A stretch of DNA of 35,365 bases from an uncultured Woeseiaceae bacterium (GCA_945788625.1 CALZMQ010000054.1:1-35365); one strand, 5' to 3'; counted from the first letter of the stretch, positions 24,204 to 32,227 are shown. Made by a program: numbers and translations. The notes: generated by a model from the sequence alone, not told the origin.

Positions 24204-26387
24204 TCAGAATGCCAGTCTGAGCACGTAGATGACGTTCTCGCTCTGGTTGGCGATAAACAAATCATTCGTCGACTCACGGAACGCCATTCCCTCGATCTGA
24301 TTCGCTCCACTGCCCGGTGCCGGAATCGTGCCGATCACCTGCAGCGTGTTCGGGTTGAAAACCGTTACCACACCCGCGGCCGAGTTACCGCTGAACAGTA
24401 AGCGCCGCCCGTAGGCGAGAGCCCGGCAAGGTCCGCCCGGTGGCGGGAACGACCGGAACAGAGTTCCGGTGGAACGCCTTATCACGTGGATCCTGTTGAT
24501 CGTCGAGTAATAGTAGAAACGACGGTCTGCGGCCAATCCCTCACCGCGGCCCGGCGGTACGGGCAGCGAGCTGATTTGCACGCCGGTAACGGGGTTGATC
24601 GTATTGATCGAGCCGGCACCGGTAGTGACGTTGGCTGCCAGGATTTCACGGCCGTTCCATTCGAGCGAGCCGATGGTGTCATTCAAAGCCGGGTCCACCG
24701 AACCGAGCACGTTTCCGGTATTCGGATGCAGAAAATAGATCCGCTCGGAGAACGGGCGTTGCGTCAGGAACATCAACACCGTCCTGTACCAGAAACCAAC
24801 CCGCATACGCCCGAGTGCCATTGCGGAGCTCGAGCCGTTGTTCTTTTGCGGGAAGCCGTAGCGCCGGATGACCCTGTACTTGATCGCCGGGAGCGGCGTG
24901 TGCAAGAGCGCCCGATAGGCGTTGATCCTGCCTTTGCCGAGCAGCCCCTCGAAGCCAGGGTTTTTCGGGTCGATATTGTCGCAGGTTCCTTCAATGAGCT
25001 TGCGTACCGCTTTGTTGGTCAGGTCGGGATTATGCGACCAGATCAATGCTGCGAGCCCGGCAACGTGTGGCGAAGCCATTGACGTGCCATCCTTGAAGTT
25101 GAAGCTGTCATCGGGCACCGTCGAGTAGATATTGACGCCCGGCGCAGCCACGTCGACCTTCTTGCCATAGTTCGAGAACCAGGCCCGTTCGTCGCGCTGG
25201 TCCGTAGCCGCAACGGCGATTACTTCAGGATAGACGGCCGGATATTGCGGCGATGTATCGATGTTTCGATCCGCGTTACCGGCAGCGAAGCACACGACGA
25301 CGCTGTTGTTGACGGCATTGATGATGGCGTTGTGTACGCCGGCATGGTCACCACTCATCTTCCAGCTGCAGTTTATGACATAGCGCCGGTCCGGATGGGC
25401 CGTAGCCTGTGCGGCAACGTAGTTGATCGCATCGGCGCGATTCGCGTTGAAGCCCGACATGAGGTTGACGCGCAGCGGCATTACCCGACAACGTGGCGCG
25501 ACGCCAATGACGCCGTCCGCGTTATCAACCGCGGCAACTGTACCGGCCACATGTGTGCCGTGATCGCCGGAATCGTCCGGGCTTTCGTCGTGAGGATCGG
25601 CAAAATCCCAATCCTCGGTGCCGCGAGGCAACAGGTTTGCCTGCAGGTCCGGGTGATCGAGATCGCAGCCCGTGTCGATGACCGCGACGATCACATTGCG
25701 TTTACCCCTTTCGAGGTTCCACGCGTGTGTTGCATCGATGTCGGCATCGATCAGGCCGGAGGTGGACGATACGGTCTGTCCGGTATTGTGCAGTCCCCAG
25801 AGTTTCGGAAAGTCCGCGTCATTCGGCGTATAGAGCTCGTCGTTGAAGCCGACCTCGCTCGGCTCGGCAAACGCAACCGTCTTTTTCTTCGAGAATTCGC
25901 GAAGTATCTCGAACATACCCTTACCTTCGGGGACGGTCAGTGTGTAGTAGCCGGGCGTACGCTGTTTTTCGACGATCGTGCAGCCAGCATCCTCGATTAT
26001 TTTCTCCGCTTTCTCCTCGCTGACTTTGTCCGTGAATTGCACCGTAAACTCGTCCGGCAGGAAGTAACGGGTAAGTCCTTCCTGGTCCTCCATCACCGGC
26101 AGCGTATTGGCGATCCTGTCCTGGCTGACGAGGGCGGCGGTGGCTCTGTCGCTGTCCTGGTCGGCACCCACCTGGAAAACGGCAAATCCGCGTTCGAGGT
26201 CGGCGCCCTGGCTGATCGCCATCGACGTGGCAGTCATCACATCGCGCGCGGCGGCCTCGTCGGTGTCCGGTTTGAAGGTCACCATCACTTCGTCTGCTTT
26301 TGGTTTGAAGCTCAGCTCTTTCTTATTGAACCGGTTTGTATAACTGAAATCGCTCTCAGTCTTGACCTGTGATTTTTCGACAATCAT
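24204..26387 (-). CDS. S8 family subtilisin-like serine protease with C-terminal propeller
   Basis: The 727-residue protease has the complete S8 triad. D238 is in VAVIDTGCDLDHPD, H276 in SGDHGTHVAGT and S436 in DGTSMASPHVAGLAALIW; the oxyanion asparagine is N371 (FAAGN). Residues 1-185 contain two prodomain-like segments, each opening with a DE-x-x-V-x-F strand (about 32-100 and 112-180). After the catalytic domain (about 195-505) comes a repeat-rich tail (about 520-727) resembling a YVTN-type beta-propeller. The N-terminus is hydrophilic with no signal peptide, so location is unclear: cytoplasmic, or exported by a route without a cleavable leader. GGAGGAA precedes the ATG. A c-di-GMP-I riboswitch and a near-consensus promoter lie in the 5' leader. 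Confidence 0.92.
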   Translation of the reverse strand: MIVEKSQVKTESDFSYTNRFNKKELSFKPKADEVMVTFKPDTDEAAARDVMTATSMAISQGADLERGFAVFQVGADQDSDRATAALVSQDRIANTLPVMEDQEGLTRYFLPDEFTVQFTDKVSEEKAEKIIEDAGCTIVEKQRTPGYYTLTVPEGKGMFEILREFSKKKTVAFAEPSEVGFNDELYTPNDADFPKLWGLHNTGQTVSSTSGLIDADIDATHAWNLERGKRNVIVAVIDTGCDLDHPDLQANLLPRGTEDWDFADPHDESPDDSGDHGTHVAGTVAAVDNADGVIGVAPRCRVMPLRVNLMSGFNANRADAINYVAAQATAHPDRRYVINCSWKMSGDHAGVHNAIINAVNNSVVVCFAAGNADRNIDTSPQYPAVYPEVIAVAATDQRDERAWFSNYGKKVDVAAPGVNIYSTVPDDSFNFKDGTSMASPHVAGLAALIWSHNPDLTNKAVRKLIEGTCDNIDPKNPGFEGLLGKGRINAYRALLHTPLPAIKYRVIRRYGFPQKNNGSSSAMALGRMRVGFWYRTVLMFLTQRPFSERIYFLHPNTGNVLGSVDPALNDTIGSLEWNGREILAANVTTGAGSINTINPVTGVQISSLPVPPGRGEGLAADRRFYYYSTINRIHVIRRSTGTLFRSFPPPGGPCRALAYGRRLLFSGNSAAGVVTVFNPNTLQVIGTIPAPGSGANQIEGMAFRESTNDLFIANQSENVIYVLRLAF

Positions 26388-26535
26388 GGTCTATTCCTCC
26401 AGTTTCGTGGAATGTTGACCAATTGAGTGACGCGGAACGAACGCTCGCGCCCTGCATCGCGGCGATCATTCAATACTCGACACAAAAAATACAAAGGCAC
26501 GACGTAGATCCGTGACTCGCATGGGCCCAATCGAA

Positions 26536-26642
26536 GTTCGGCAGCTCGGCTGTCTTGGGGTCCTTCGTGGCGTCGTGGAAGGCGTCGCGGAGGAGGCGAG
26601 GACCCGTGGCTTTGCGCCCCTGGCTTTCGCCAGGTTAGCTTT
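26536..26642 (-). ncRNA. Cyclic di-GMP class I (GEMM-I) riboswitch aptamer
   Basis: Read on the minus strand, the region contains GCTAACC and then GGCGAAAGCC (a GAAA tetraloop stem at 26622-26631). CGCAAAGCCACGGGTCC follows at about 26600-26616. A distal part of the stem pairs GGGTCCT with AGGACCC, and AAGACAGCCGAGCTGCCGA closes the element (26538-26557). These match the conserved core of the GEMM-I family: the tetraloop-capped first stem, the CGCAAAGCC receptor and the CAGCC-x-x-GCTGCC hairpin. The aptamer begins about 10 bases after the predicted transcription start and lies about 150 bases before the protease ATG. The base just upstream of GCTAACC, in an A-run, may decide c-di-GMP versus 3',3'-cGAMP preference. 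No clear expression platform is visible; a 4-bp stem and T6 stretch near 26480-26512 is a weak candidate. Confidence 0.88.
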
Positions 26643-26660
26643 TTTCGAACTCAACGGGGA

Positions 26661-26689
26661 ATTATAGACCAGATCCGGACTTTTGTCAC
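26661..26689 (-). promoter_or_regulatory. Promoter for the protease and its riboswitch leader
   Basis: On the minus strand, GTGACA (26689-26684; five of six to TTGACA) and a perfect TATAAT (26666-26661) are separated by 17 bp. Transcription should start near 26654, just upstream of the riboswitch, giving a leader of about 265 bases. Spacing and sequence make it the clearest promoter in the window. Confidence 0.8.
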
Positions 26690-26756
26690 AGATTCAGGCG
26701 TATTGCCTTGCGGCAGAAAAGGACTCGCGGTGAGACGAGCCACTGTGGCACAAGCC

Positions 26757-29642
26757 TCAGAATTCGCCCGGATCCAGCAACATCATCTTCGTATTGCCGG
26801 TTATTGCGAGGCGATTCGGACCCGCTTTGGTCATTGCCTTGTACAGCGCGCCCTCACCGAACCGCGGCACCGGGAACGGGCTGCCTGTGGTCAGCGTGTC
26901 CTGGTCGCAGACGGTTATTTCGCTGTCGAATGCGAACATGAAGTAGAAGACGTCGCTGCTGTCCGGGTCAGGCTCGACACCGGTCTGCACGCTCACGGGG
27001 CAACTCGACACGAGCTGCGCCGTATCCGGATCAACGAGGTTGCCGCCACGGCCGTAGAGAACGTCGTTCTTGATGGCTACGTCACCGAACAAATCGACAT
27101 TTCGAGTCTCGACGGGATTTGTCCCGCCGCTGCTGTCAACATCGAACGACCACAGGTCCCGGTTTTGTGTAAATCCGTATCCGCGGGTCCCTGTGCTGTC
27201 GAAGAACAACTCCGTCGGCAAAGACACTCGCTCGATAATATTGGCCGCTTGTATCCCGCTCGAGTACAGCGAGAATTCGCGCTCGGTGCCAATCAGCACA
27301 TCCGTATCATTGAGCGGCGATGCCGCCACGGCCACAGGCATTTGCGGCCAGCCGAATACGACTTCCGGATTCAGTTTGTGGCGAGCAAGCAGCGCCTGGG
27401 ACTGCAAGTCGACTTCGGCGTAAAGGTTCGCTTCGCTGAGTGCGACATAGAGCCGGTTTCCGGTCCCGGACATGGCGAGGTCCGTCGGTTCCGACCCGAC
27501 GAAGATATAGCTCTGAATGCTGCCGGTTGCGGGGTCGATAACCGCTACCGAGTTACCGTTCGGTCCGGCCGCGCTCGGCAAGGTCGCGTAGATCAGATCG
27601 CGGGCCGCATCGTAAATCGAATCGTTGAATTGACAGTCAATCTGCAGGAAAACGTCCGGGCCGAGTTGCCCACCGAGATCCGCGGTCGTACAGACTCTGC
27701 CCATGTTCTGCCTGAGCGGAGTCGTATCGACTTTGTGGATTTCCGTATCCAGCACGAGGAATAACTCGTTTGCCGGCGACTTGATCATCGTTCTGAGACT
27801 GCCGCTCGTGTTTACGCGATACGAGCCGAGGGCGGTCAAGGTCGTAGTGTCGTAGAAATCCAGCAGGTTGTCGAAACTGTGGTAAAAATAGGCACGGCCA
27901 GCTGCCTGGTCCGCTACCACGCCGTGTCGAAACGGTGTGATATTCGTCTGGTCGAAATCGACCCGCCCAGATATGGTTTCACTTCCGGCATCCACCACTC
28001 GTCCGCTGTCAGTCCACACTTGATCGCCTTCCAGCGACATGTGAGAACCGGACCCGAAGTTCGTGAGTTGTTTGTCCAGAGTGAGGCCGTTGGCGTCGAC
28101 AGACACCACTGACACCGGACGCGTCGATATTCCCGCGTCGATACCGACGAGGGTCGTCGCATCCTGGAACTCGAATATTGTTGGCGCCAGGAAGTCGTCA
28201 ACGATCGACGGCAACAGGACCCCGTTGCCGAAAGCAAGGAGCTCGGTGCCGCCAACGATCGAGACAACCACCGTATCGGCCGTGCCGGGCACTACACGCA
28301 GTTGGGCCGCATAGCGATCGAATCCGTTTTGTACCGTGACGCCGAGTCCGATGCGCGTGCCCGGAGTCAGCGTCGCGGTATCGACCGCGACGATCTCGGT
28401 GGCGTCCTTGAATCCTACCCAAAGCGCCGAACCGTCGTCCGAAACCGCGATCGCGTCCGGGCGGTCGGACATTGCGATCGAGTTCGAGATGTTCATTGTC
28501 GATGTGTCGATTACGGTGATGCCCACGTCATTGCTGACATAGAGGACGTTGCCAGTCGCGTAAAAGGCCGCATCGTTTACGTTTACACCTAGCGAATCAC
28601 TCTGGATTGTCGGGATGACGCCCGTTCCGGCAGACGAAGGCCTGTCGACGCGAGTCGAGAAAATCGTACCTTCCACGTAGTCGCCCCACCAACCATTGCC
28701 ATTCGGTAGTACGCCGACATCGACGTAAGTGCCGTCGCCTTCGGGGTCTGCTTCGGTGCGCACCTGGTTCGCCGTGACGGCGACTACCCGGGCGGCGCTG
28801 CTTGCGCGCCCGGTGCAGCGAAGGGTTCCGTTGCCGGGAAAACCGCCCAGCGCGCCCGAAAGGTCGGTTACCGTTGCGCAATTTACGCCTCCACCGAGTA
28901 GCTCGCTGTCGACGCTGACGGATCCCGATACGTTGAAATTGCCGCTTGCGTCGACCTGGCGACTCAAGCTGAGATTGGTGCCCACCTCCGTGGTTGAAGT
29001 GGCGCCGCTGCGAACAGTGACGGAAAACGAGTCCCCACCACTCATGCTGAATGCCAGGTTTTCGATGCTCGCCGTTGCCGTGAAAGCCATGCTGAACGAG
29101 CCGTTGGCTTCCACGCTCGTGCCATCGCCATTGTCGAAAACCAGGGGACCGGGAATCGTGACTCGCACCTCGCCGGTTGTCGAGCCGTCGGCGTTGATCG
29201 ACAGTGCGATAACGTTGACGTCTATCTGGCCGGTCGGGGCGTCATTGAGTGAATCCTGAAAACAATCGTTATAGGTCAACCGGACCTGGTCACCATTGCT
29301 GATGACCAGGTTTGCGTCGTTGTCCGTGAGTTCCATGGTGCCGGTACCCGTTGTCAGCACCCTTCTGCAAGTCATATTCGCCGAAAGCTGGCCCGTGTCG
29401 CTGAGGTCAAAAATATTGTCCAGCGCGGAAATACCCAGTTGAACGACGCCCTCGAAGAAGGCATTGCCCAGCAGCACCGTGGAATGGGCGTTGGCAACGG
29501 TGATCGCGGCCTGCGTCGAACCGGCCGGAGGTGGCGTACCGGTGCCGCCGGCACTGCCACCACCACCGCCACCACCGCAAGCGGCCACCAGCAGCGCCAG
29601 CGGTATGAGAATGCAAACGATGTTCTTGCGAACGCGGATCAA
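26757..29642 (-). CDS. Large beta-propeller lipoprotein
   Basis: The product is a probable lipoprotein of about 961 residues if translation starts at TTG 29642. It begins (M)IRVRKNIVCILIPLALLVAA with Cys22, followed by a poly-glycine linker (CGGGGGGGS). The ORF is open to GTG 29792, but that adds 50 hydrophilic residues and hides the signal peptide. The N-terminal third is beta-rich and Ser/Thr-rich. The C-terminal part carries YVTN-like propeller repeats, for example VLYVSNDVGITVIDTSTMN, AIAVSDDGSALWVGF, TATLTPGTRI and RLYVALSEANLYAEVDL. It lies upstream of the riboswitch-controlled protease but is separated from it by that gene's own promoter. It is probably a surface or periplasmic binding protein. 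Confidence 0.8.
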   Translation of the reverse strand: MIRVRKNIVCILIPLALLVAACGGGGGGGSAGGTGTPPPAGSTQAAITVANAHSTVLLGNAFFEGVVQLGISALDNIFDLSDTGQLSANMTCRRVLTTGTGTMELTDNDANLVISNGDQVRLTYNDCFQDSLNDAPTGQIDVNVIALSINADGSTTGEVRVTIPGPLVFDNGDGTSVEANGSFSMAFTATASIENLAFSMSGGDSFSVTVRSGATSTTEVGTNLSLSRQVDASGNFNVSGSVSVDSELLGGGVNCATVTDLSGALGGFPGNGTLRCTGRASSAARVVAVTANQVRTEADPEGDGTYVDVGVLPNGNGWWGDYVEGTIFSTRVDRPSSAGTGVIPTIQSDSLGVNVNDAAFYATGNVLYVSNDVGITVIDTSTMNISNSIAMSDRPDAIAVSDDGSALWVGFKDATEIVAVDTATLTPGTRIGLGVTVQNGFDRYAAQLRVVPGTADTVVVSIVGGTELLAFGNGVLLPSIVDDFLAPTIFEFQDATTLVGIDAGISTRPVSVVSVDANGLTLDKQLTNFGSGSHMSLEGDQVWTDSGRVVDAGSETISGRVDFDQTNITPFRHGVVADQAAGRAYFYHSFDNLLDFYDTTTLTALGSYRVNTSGSLRTMIKSPANELFLVLDTEIHKVDTTPLRQNMGRVCTTADLGGQLGPDVFLQIDCQFNDSIYDAARDLIYATLPSAAGPNGNSVAVIDPATGSIQSYIFVGSEPTDLAMSGTGNRLYVALSEANLYAEVDLQSQALLARHKLNPEVVFGWPQMPVAVAASPLNDTDVLIGTEREFSLYSSGIQAANIIERVSLPTELFFDSTGTRGYGFTQNRDLWSFDVDSSGGTNPVETRNVDLFGDVAIKNDVLYGRGGNLVDPDTAQLVSSCPVSVQTGVEPDPDSSDVFYFMFAFDSEITVCDQDTLTTGSPFPVPRFGEGALYKAMTKAGPNRLAITGNTKMMLLDPGEF

Positions 29643-29916
29643 AGCTCGTACGCCTGTGCGTTGGCCGTTGCGGGTATTGCGGTCGGATCTGCCATAACTA
29701 CGCGCCTCTTCGCGATTGCCGTTGTCGCTGCCTATTGGTCGTTCGGTCTGCGACAGGTAGCGGCTTCGAAATTGCCGCTTTTTTTCTACCACACGACCCG
29801 GTCAGGTTATCACGCGGCGTATGGTCGAAAAAGACACGTCGCCGCCCTCCGCCGACCCGCACGATCGCGCCATCCCGCCTCGACGCGGGCTCGAGTGAAC
29901 ACTGAACCCCTGACAA

Positions 29917-30375
29917 TTAAGGCAGTGCTATGACCGTTGGCGCCACCAGGCGCTCGAAGTCTTTGTAAGCCAGTTTGACAAGTTCCGTGTGCGATCCCGC
30001 GTTGAAAGCGATGTCCTCGTCGTCGGTCAGCTGCTCTGCCACATACACCTTCATGTCGTAGAGGTTACCGAACGGTGGCATTGCGCCAAGTTCACAGTCC
30101 GGAAACAGGTCCTTGAATTCCGCCTCGGTCGCGACTTCGACTTCTTTCGCTGCGGCACCCCGTTTCAGATAGTCGAGATCCACCCTTCTCGACGCCGGTA
30201 GCACCGCCATCGCGAACGTGTCATCGAGTTTGACGATAACGGTTTTCGCCAACTCCTTGCCCGGGATGTGCGTCAACTCCGCGATTCTCTGTGCGGTGTA
30301 GGCTTGTGAGTGACTAATTGTCAGGTACTCGACGTTGTGGCTGTCGAGAAACTCCCTGAGCTTCTTTGCAGGCAT
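29917..30375 (-). CDS. YbaK/EbsC-type aminoacyl-tRNA deacylase
   Basis: The 152-residue protein has the YbaK/EbsC (aaRS-editing) domain over its whole length. Family members hydrolyse mischarged tRNA in trans, such as Cys-tRNA(Pro) or Ala-tRNA(Pro). Conserved elements visible are YTAQRIAELTHIPGKELAKT with the following VIVKLDD (about 26-52), AVLPASRRVDLDYLK (57-71) and LGAMPPFGNLYDMKVYVAEQL (96-116). The family lysine and glycine-rich segments are retained. It is probably cytosolic. It is encoded alone and divergently from the XRE-linked membrane protein gene. Which tRNA it edits cannot be told from the sequence. Confidence 0.88.
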   Translation of the reverse strand: MPAKKLREFLDSHNVEYLTISHSQAYTAQRIAELTHIPGKELAKTVIVKLDDTFAMAVLPASRRVDLDYLKRGAAAKEVEVATEAEFKDLFPDCELGAMPPFGNLYDMKVYVAEQLTDDEDIAFNAGSHTELVKLAYKDFERLVAPTVIALP

Positions 30376-30494
30376 TGTTCGCTCCTCTTAGACGACCCCT
30401 GATCCCTGTGACCTATGGGCCAAAATCGCCCGCACAAGCCCTCGCCGGTAACAAAGCGGGTATTCCAGCGCGGGTCGGCTTACTCGTGGCCGCC

Positions 30495-30514
30495 ATGTCA
30501 AATATATTTGACAT
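30495..30514. promoter_or_regulatory. Perfect 20-bp palindrome, operator 1 for the XRE regulator
   Basis: ATGTCAAATATATTTGACAT is a perfect palindrome of 20 bases, centred about 70 bases before the membrane-protein ATG. A TTGACA hexamer (30508-30513) lies inside it and could be a -35 element; TACTCT, 17 bp later, is a poor -10. Palindromes of this size are typical of dimeric XRE repressors, so autoregulation of the downstream pair is likely. Confidence 0.75.
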
Positions 30515-30539
30515 TAAACGACAACCCCTCTACTCTTCA

Positions 30540-30559
30540 ATGTAAATAATTTTTGACAT
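30540..30559. promoter_or_regulatory. Diverged palindrome, operator 2 for the XRE regulator
   Basis: ATGTAAATAATTTTTGACAT matches operator 1 at most positions (14 of 18 in the core), with one strong half-site (TTTGACAT). Its centre is 45 bp from that of operator 1. It also carries a TTGACA, but too close to the ATG at 30575 to serve as a -35 element. Two sites this far apart suggest cooperative binding or looping. Confidence 0.65.
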
Positions 30560-30574
30560 AGGAAAAATCAAACC

Positions 30575-30997
30575 ATGTCCTTTCACGAGAAATCCGCCTG
30601 GATCATGTCGCTGGCCCTGTTGTTGGGCGGCGTCTTCTATTTCGGCATTGTCCTGTCCGCTTCGTCGGACGGCAATCAGCTGGTGCAGCCTACGCTGCCG
30701 CTGGTCGCCGTCTACACGGTGCTACTCATCATTCTTGCCATACTCGGCCACGTGGCCATTGCGGTTTTTTCGCCGAAAGAGGCGAACGCGCCACTCGATG
30801 AACGAGAGAGGGGAATATTCGTACGGGCGGGCCACATCTCCGGGTACATTTTCGGTGTTGGTGTCGTCCTGTCACTCGGGCTGTACCTCCTTTCTTACGG
30901 CGGCGACATTCTCTTCTACGCGATTTTCGCAAGCCTGATGATCAGCCAGTTCGCCGAGTACGCCATCCGGATTGTTCTTTACCGCGTGGCGCTTTAG
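30575..30997 (+). CDS. Small membrane protein partner of the XRE regulator
   Basis: The 140-residue protein has four hydrophobic helices, at about 9-28, 39-64, 84-106 and 110-135. A polar loop (SPKEANAPLDERERGIFVRA) lies between helices two and three. Its ATG follows an AGGA purine run. It ends 2 bp before the XRE regulator gene, so the two are translationally linked. Small multi-pass proteins paired with an approximately 70-residue XRE regulator are a recurring bacterial and archaeal module (DUF2178-like group). The DERERxIxxRA loop is consistent with that group, but the role is not known. Two palindromic operators lie upstream. Confidence 0.78.
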   Translation: MSFHEKSAWIMSLALLLGGVFYFGIVLSASSDGNQLVQPTLPLVAVYTVLLIILAILGHVAIAVFSPKEANAPLDERERGIFVRAGHISGYIFGVGVVLSLGLYLLSYGGDILFYAIFASLMISQFAEYAIRIVLYRVAL

Positions 30998-30999
30998 GC

Positions 31000-31215
31000 A
31001 TGGCGCGCCGCCCCCCTATCAGCAACCGCGTGAGGGAATTGCGCGATGAACACGGTTCCATGACACAGGCGGAGTTGGGCGACACGATCGGCGTCACGCG
31101 CCAAACTGTCATTGCGATAGAGCAGGGCCGCTATTCACCGTCGCTCGAAAGCGCTTTCAGAATTGCGCGGCTTTTCGGTGTCGGCCTCGAAGACGTGTTC
31201 AGCTGGGACGAATAA
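31000..31215 (+). CDS. XRE-family HTH transcriptional regulator
   Basis: The 71-residue protein is little more than an XRE (Cro/CI-type) helix-turn-helix. It reads RVRELRDEHGSMTQAELGDT, then IGVTRQTVIAIEQGRYSPSL, with the usual recognition helix VTRQTVIAIE at about 34-43. The C-terminus is FGVGLEDVFSWDE, a common tail of this small family. It probably binds as a dimer to the palindromes upstream of its partner gene and represses both genes. No ligand-binding domain is present, so the signal may come through the membrane partner. Confidence 0.9.
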   Translation: MARRPPISNRVRELRDEHGSMTQAELGDTIGVTRQTVIAIEQGRYSPSLESAFRIARLFGVGLEDVFSWDE

Positions 31216-31219
31216 AGTC

Positions 31220-31242
31220 CGGTTCGACCCCGGTTTTTCGGG
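31220..31242. terminator. Hairpin repeat between convergent genes, copy B
   Basis: This 23-base stretch between the XRE gene stop and the radical SAM gene stop contains CCGG-loop-CCGG followed by TTTTT, consistent with a plus-strand intrinsic terminator. CCCG and CGGG can also pair across the T-run. Its reverse complement is nearly the same as copy A at about 12709-12729. Confidence 0.5.
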
Positions 31243-32145
31243 TTATGCCCGGCGATGCAGGCCCAGGTCCTCGGCCCAGGCAAGCGCCCGGGAGAATTCC
31301 CGGCTCATGATCGGTCGGTCGAAAGGCGGGTTTTCGTCGGCCCGGTAACAGGGGTGGTACTGGTCCATCAGATTCAGGTAGGTGTCGGGTGATATTTCGT
31401 CGGCAAGGAACGCGAGTACGGTGTCTGTGCCGGAGGCGTTTTCCGGCAATACGAGATGACGCACCAGCAATCCTCGCGAGGCTATCCCGTTGTCGTCTAC
31501 GACGAGATCGCCCACCTGCCGGTGCATCTCACGCACGGCGGCACGATTGACGTCCACGTAGTCCCGGACATGCGAGAAACGACGCGCCTTCTTTGAATCA
31601 CCGTATTTCATGTCGGGCATGTAGATATCGATAACGCCGTCCAGAAGCTGCAGCGCTTCGAGGCTGTCGTAACCGCCAGTGTTGTAAACGAGCGGCAGTT
31701 CGAGTCCCTTACTCGCCGCGATCTCGACTGCCGCGATTATTTGCGCGACGACGTGACTCGGCGTTACGAGATTGATGTTGTGGCAGCCCATTGCCTGGAG
31801 GTCCAGCATCATCCCGGCCAGCACCTCAGGTTCGACTTCCCTTCCCTGCCCTTTTTGACTGATGTCCCAGTTCTGGCAGTAGACGCAACGAAGGTTGCAC
31901 CAGCTGAAGAAGATCGTGCCGGATCCATGCCGGCCACGAAGTGGGTCTTCCTCACCGTAGTGGGGTCCGTGGCTGTGTACGATTGCGCGTTCCCCCGTCC
32001 TGCACACGGCGCCTTTGACCGTTTCGCGCCGGTTGATGCGACAGAAGCGAGCGCAGAGATCGCAATCGTCGAGGCGCGACCAGGCCCGGGATACGCGCAA
32101 CGCGAGTTCGCGCGACTCGGCAAGCTTGAGGTATTTGGGCTTCAC
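31243..32145 (-). CDS. Radical SAM protein, PflA-like (COG1313 type)
   Basis: The 300-residue protein has the radical SAM cluster CNLRCVYC at about 83-90, which binds [4Fe-4S] and S-adenosylmethionine. GSGTIFFSW precedes it and MGCHNINLVTPSHVVAQI follows. An N-terminal four-cysteine set (C28, C31, C35, C48) in DDCDLCARFC and GAVC matches PflA-related proteins of COG1313. The start is GTG 32145: the upstream ORF continues to ATG 32265, but a TATAAT-type promoter lies inside it and the sequence there (YIVLSTA) is not conserved-looking. The substrate is unknown; it is often annotated as a pyruvate formate-lyase activating enzyme, but no PFL gene is nearby. It is divergent from the adenine deaminase gene. 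Confidence 0.87.
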   Translation of the reverse strand: MKPKYLKLAESRELALRVSRAWSRLDDCDLCARFCRINRRETVKGAVCRTGERAIVHSHGPHYGEEDPLRGRHGSGTIFFSWCNLRCVYCQNWDISQKGQGREVEPEVLAGMMLDLQAMGCHNINLVTPSHVVAQIIAAVEIAASKGLELPLVYNTGGYDSLEALQLLDGVIDIYMPDMKYGDSKKARRFSHVRDYVDVNRAAVREMHRQVGDLVVDDNGIASRGLLVRHLVLPENASGTDTVLAFLADEISPDTYLNLMDQYHPCYRADENPPFDRPIMSREFSRALAWAEDLGLHRRA

Positions 32146-32169
32146 GGCAGTAGATAATACTATGTAACG

Positions 32170-32198
32170 ATTATACGGCTGTTCCACGAATGCACCAA
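32170..32198 (-). promoter_or_regulatory. Promoter for the radical SAM gene
   Basis: On the minus strand, TTGGTG (32198-32193) and a perfect TATAAT (32175-32170) are 17 bp apart. Transcription would start near 32163, about 18 bases before the GTG at 32145. This supports that GTG and argues against the longer ORF. Confidence 0.55.
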
Positions 32199-32227
32199 CG
32201 TACCTGATCTTTGTAATCATTTTTTTC

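Noticed and set aside
25245..26372. Plus-strand ORF of 375 codons opposite the protease
   Set aside because: It is antisense to a protein with a complete catalytic triad, and its product has no recognisable domain.
26621..26646. Plus-strand terminator (CCTGGC-TTTC-GCCAGG then TTAGCTTTTTT)
   Set aside because: The stem is the tetraloop stem of the minus-strand riboswitch and the T-run is the complement of its A-rich 5' flank; no plus-strand transcript is apparent here.
26466..26654. Minus-strand ORF of 62 codons upstream of the protease
   Set aside because: It lies across the riboswitch aptamer and its composition follows the RNA structure; it has no ribosome-binding site or recognisable family.
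29643..29792. Fifty-residue N-terminal extension of the large lipoprotein
   Set aside because: The extension is hydrophilic and precedes a standard lipoprotein signal peptide; it is likely upstream non-coding sequence.
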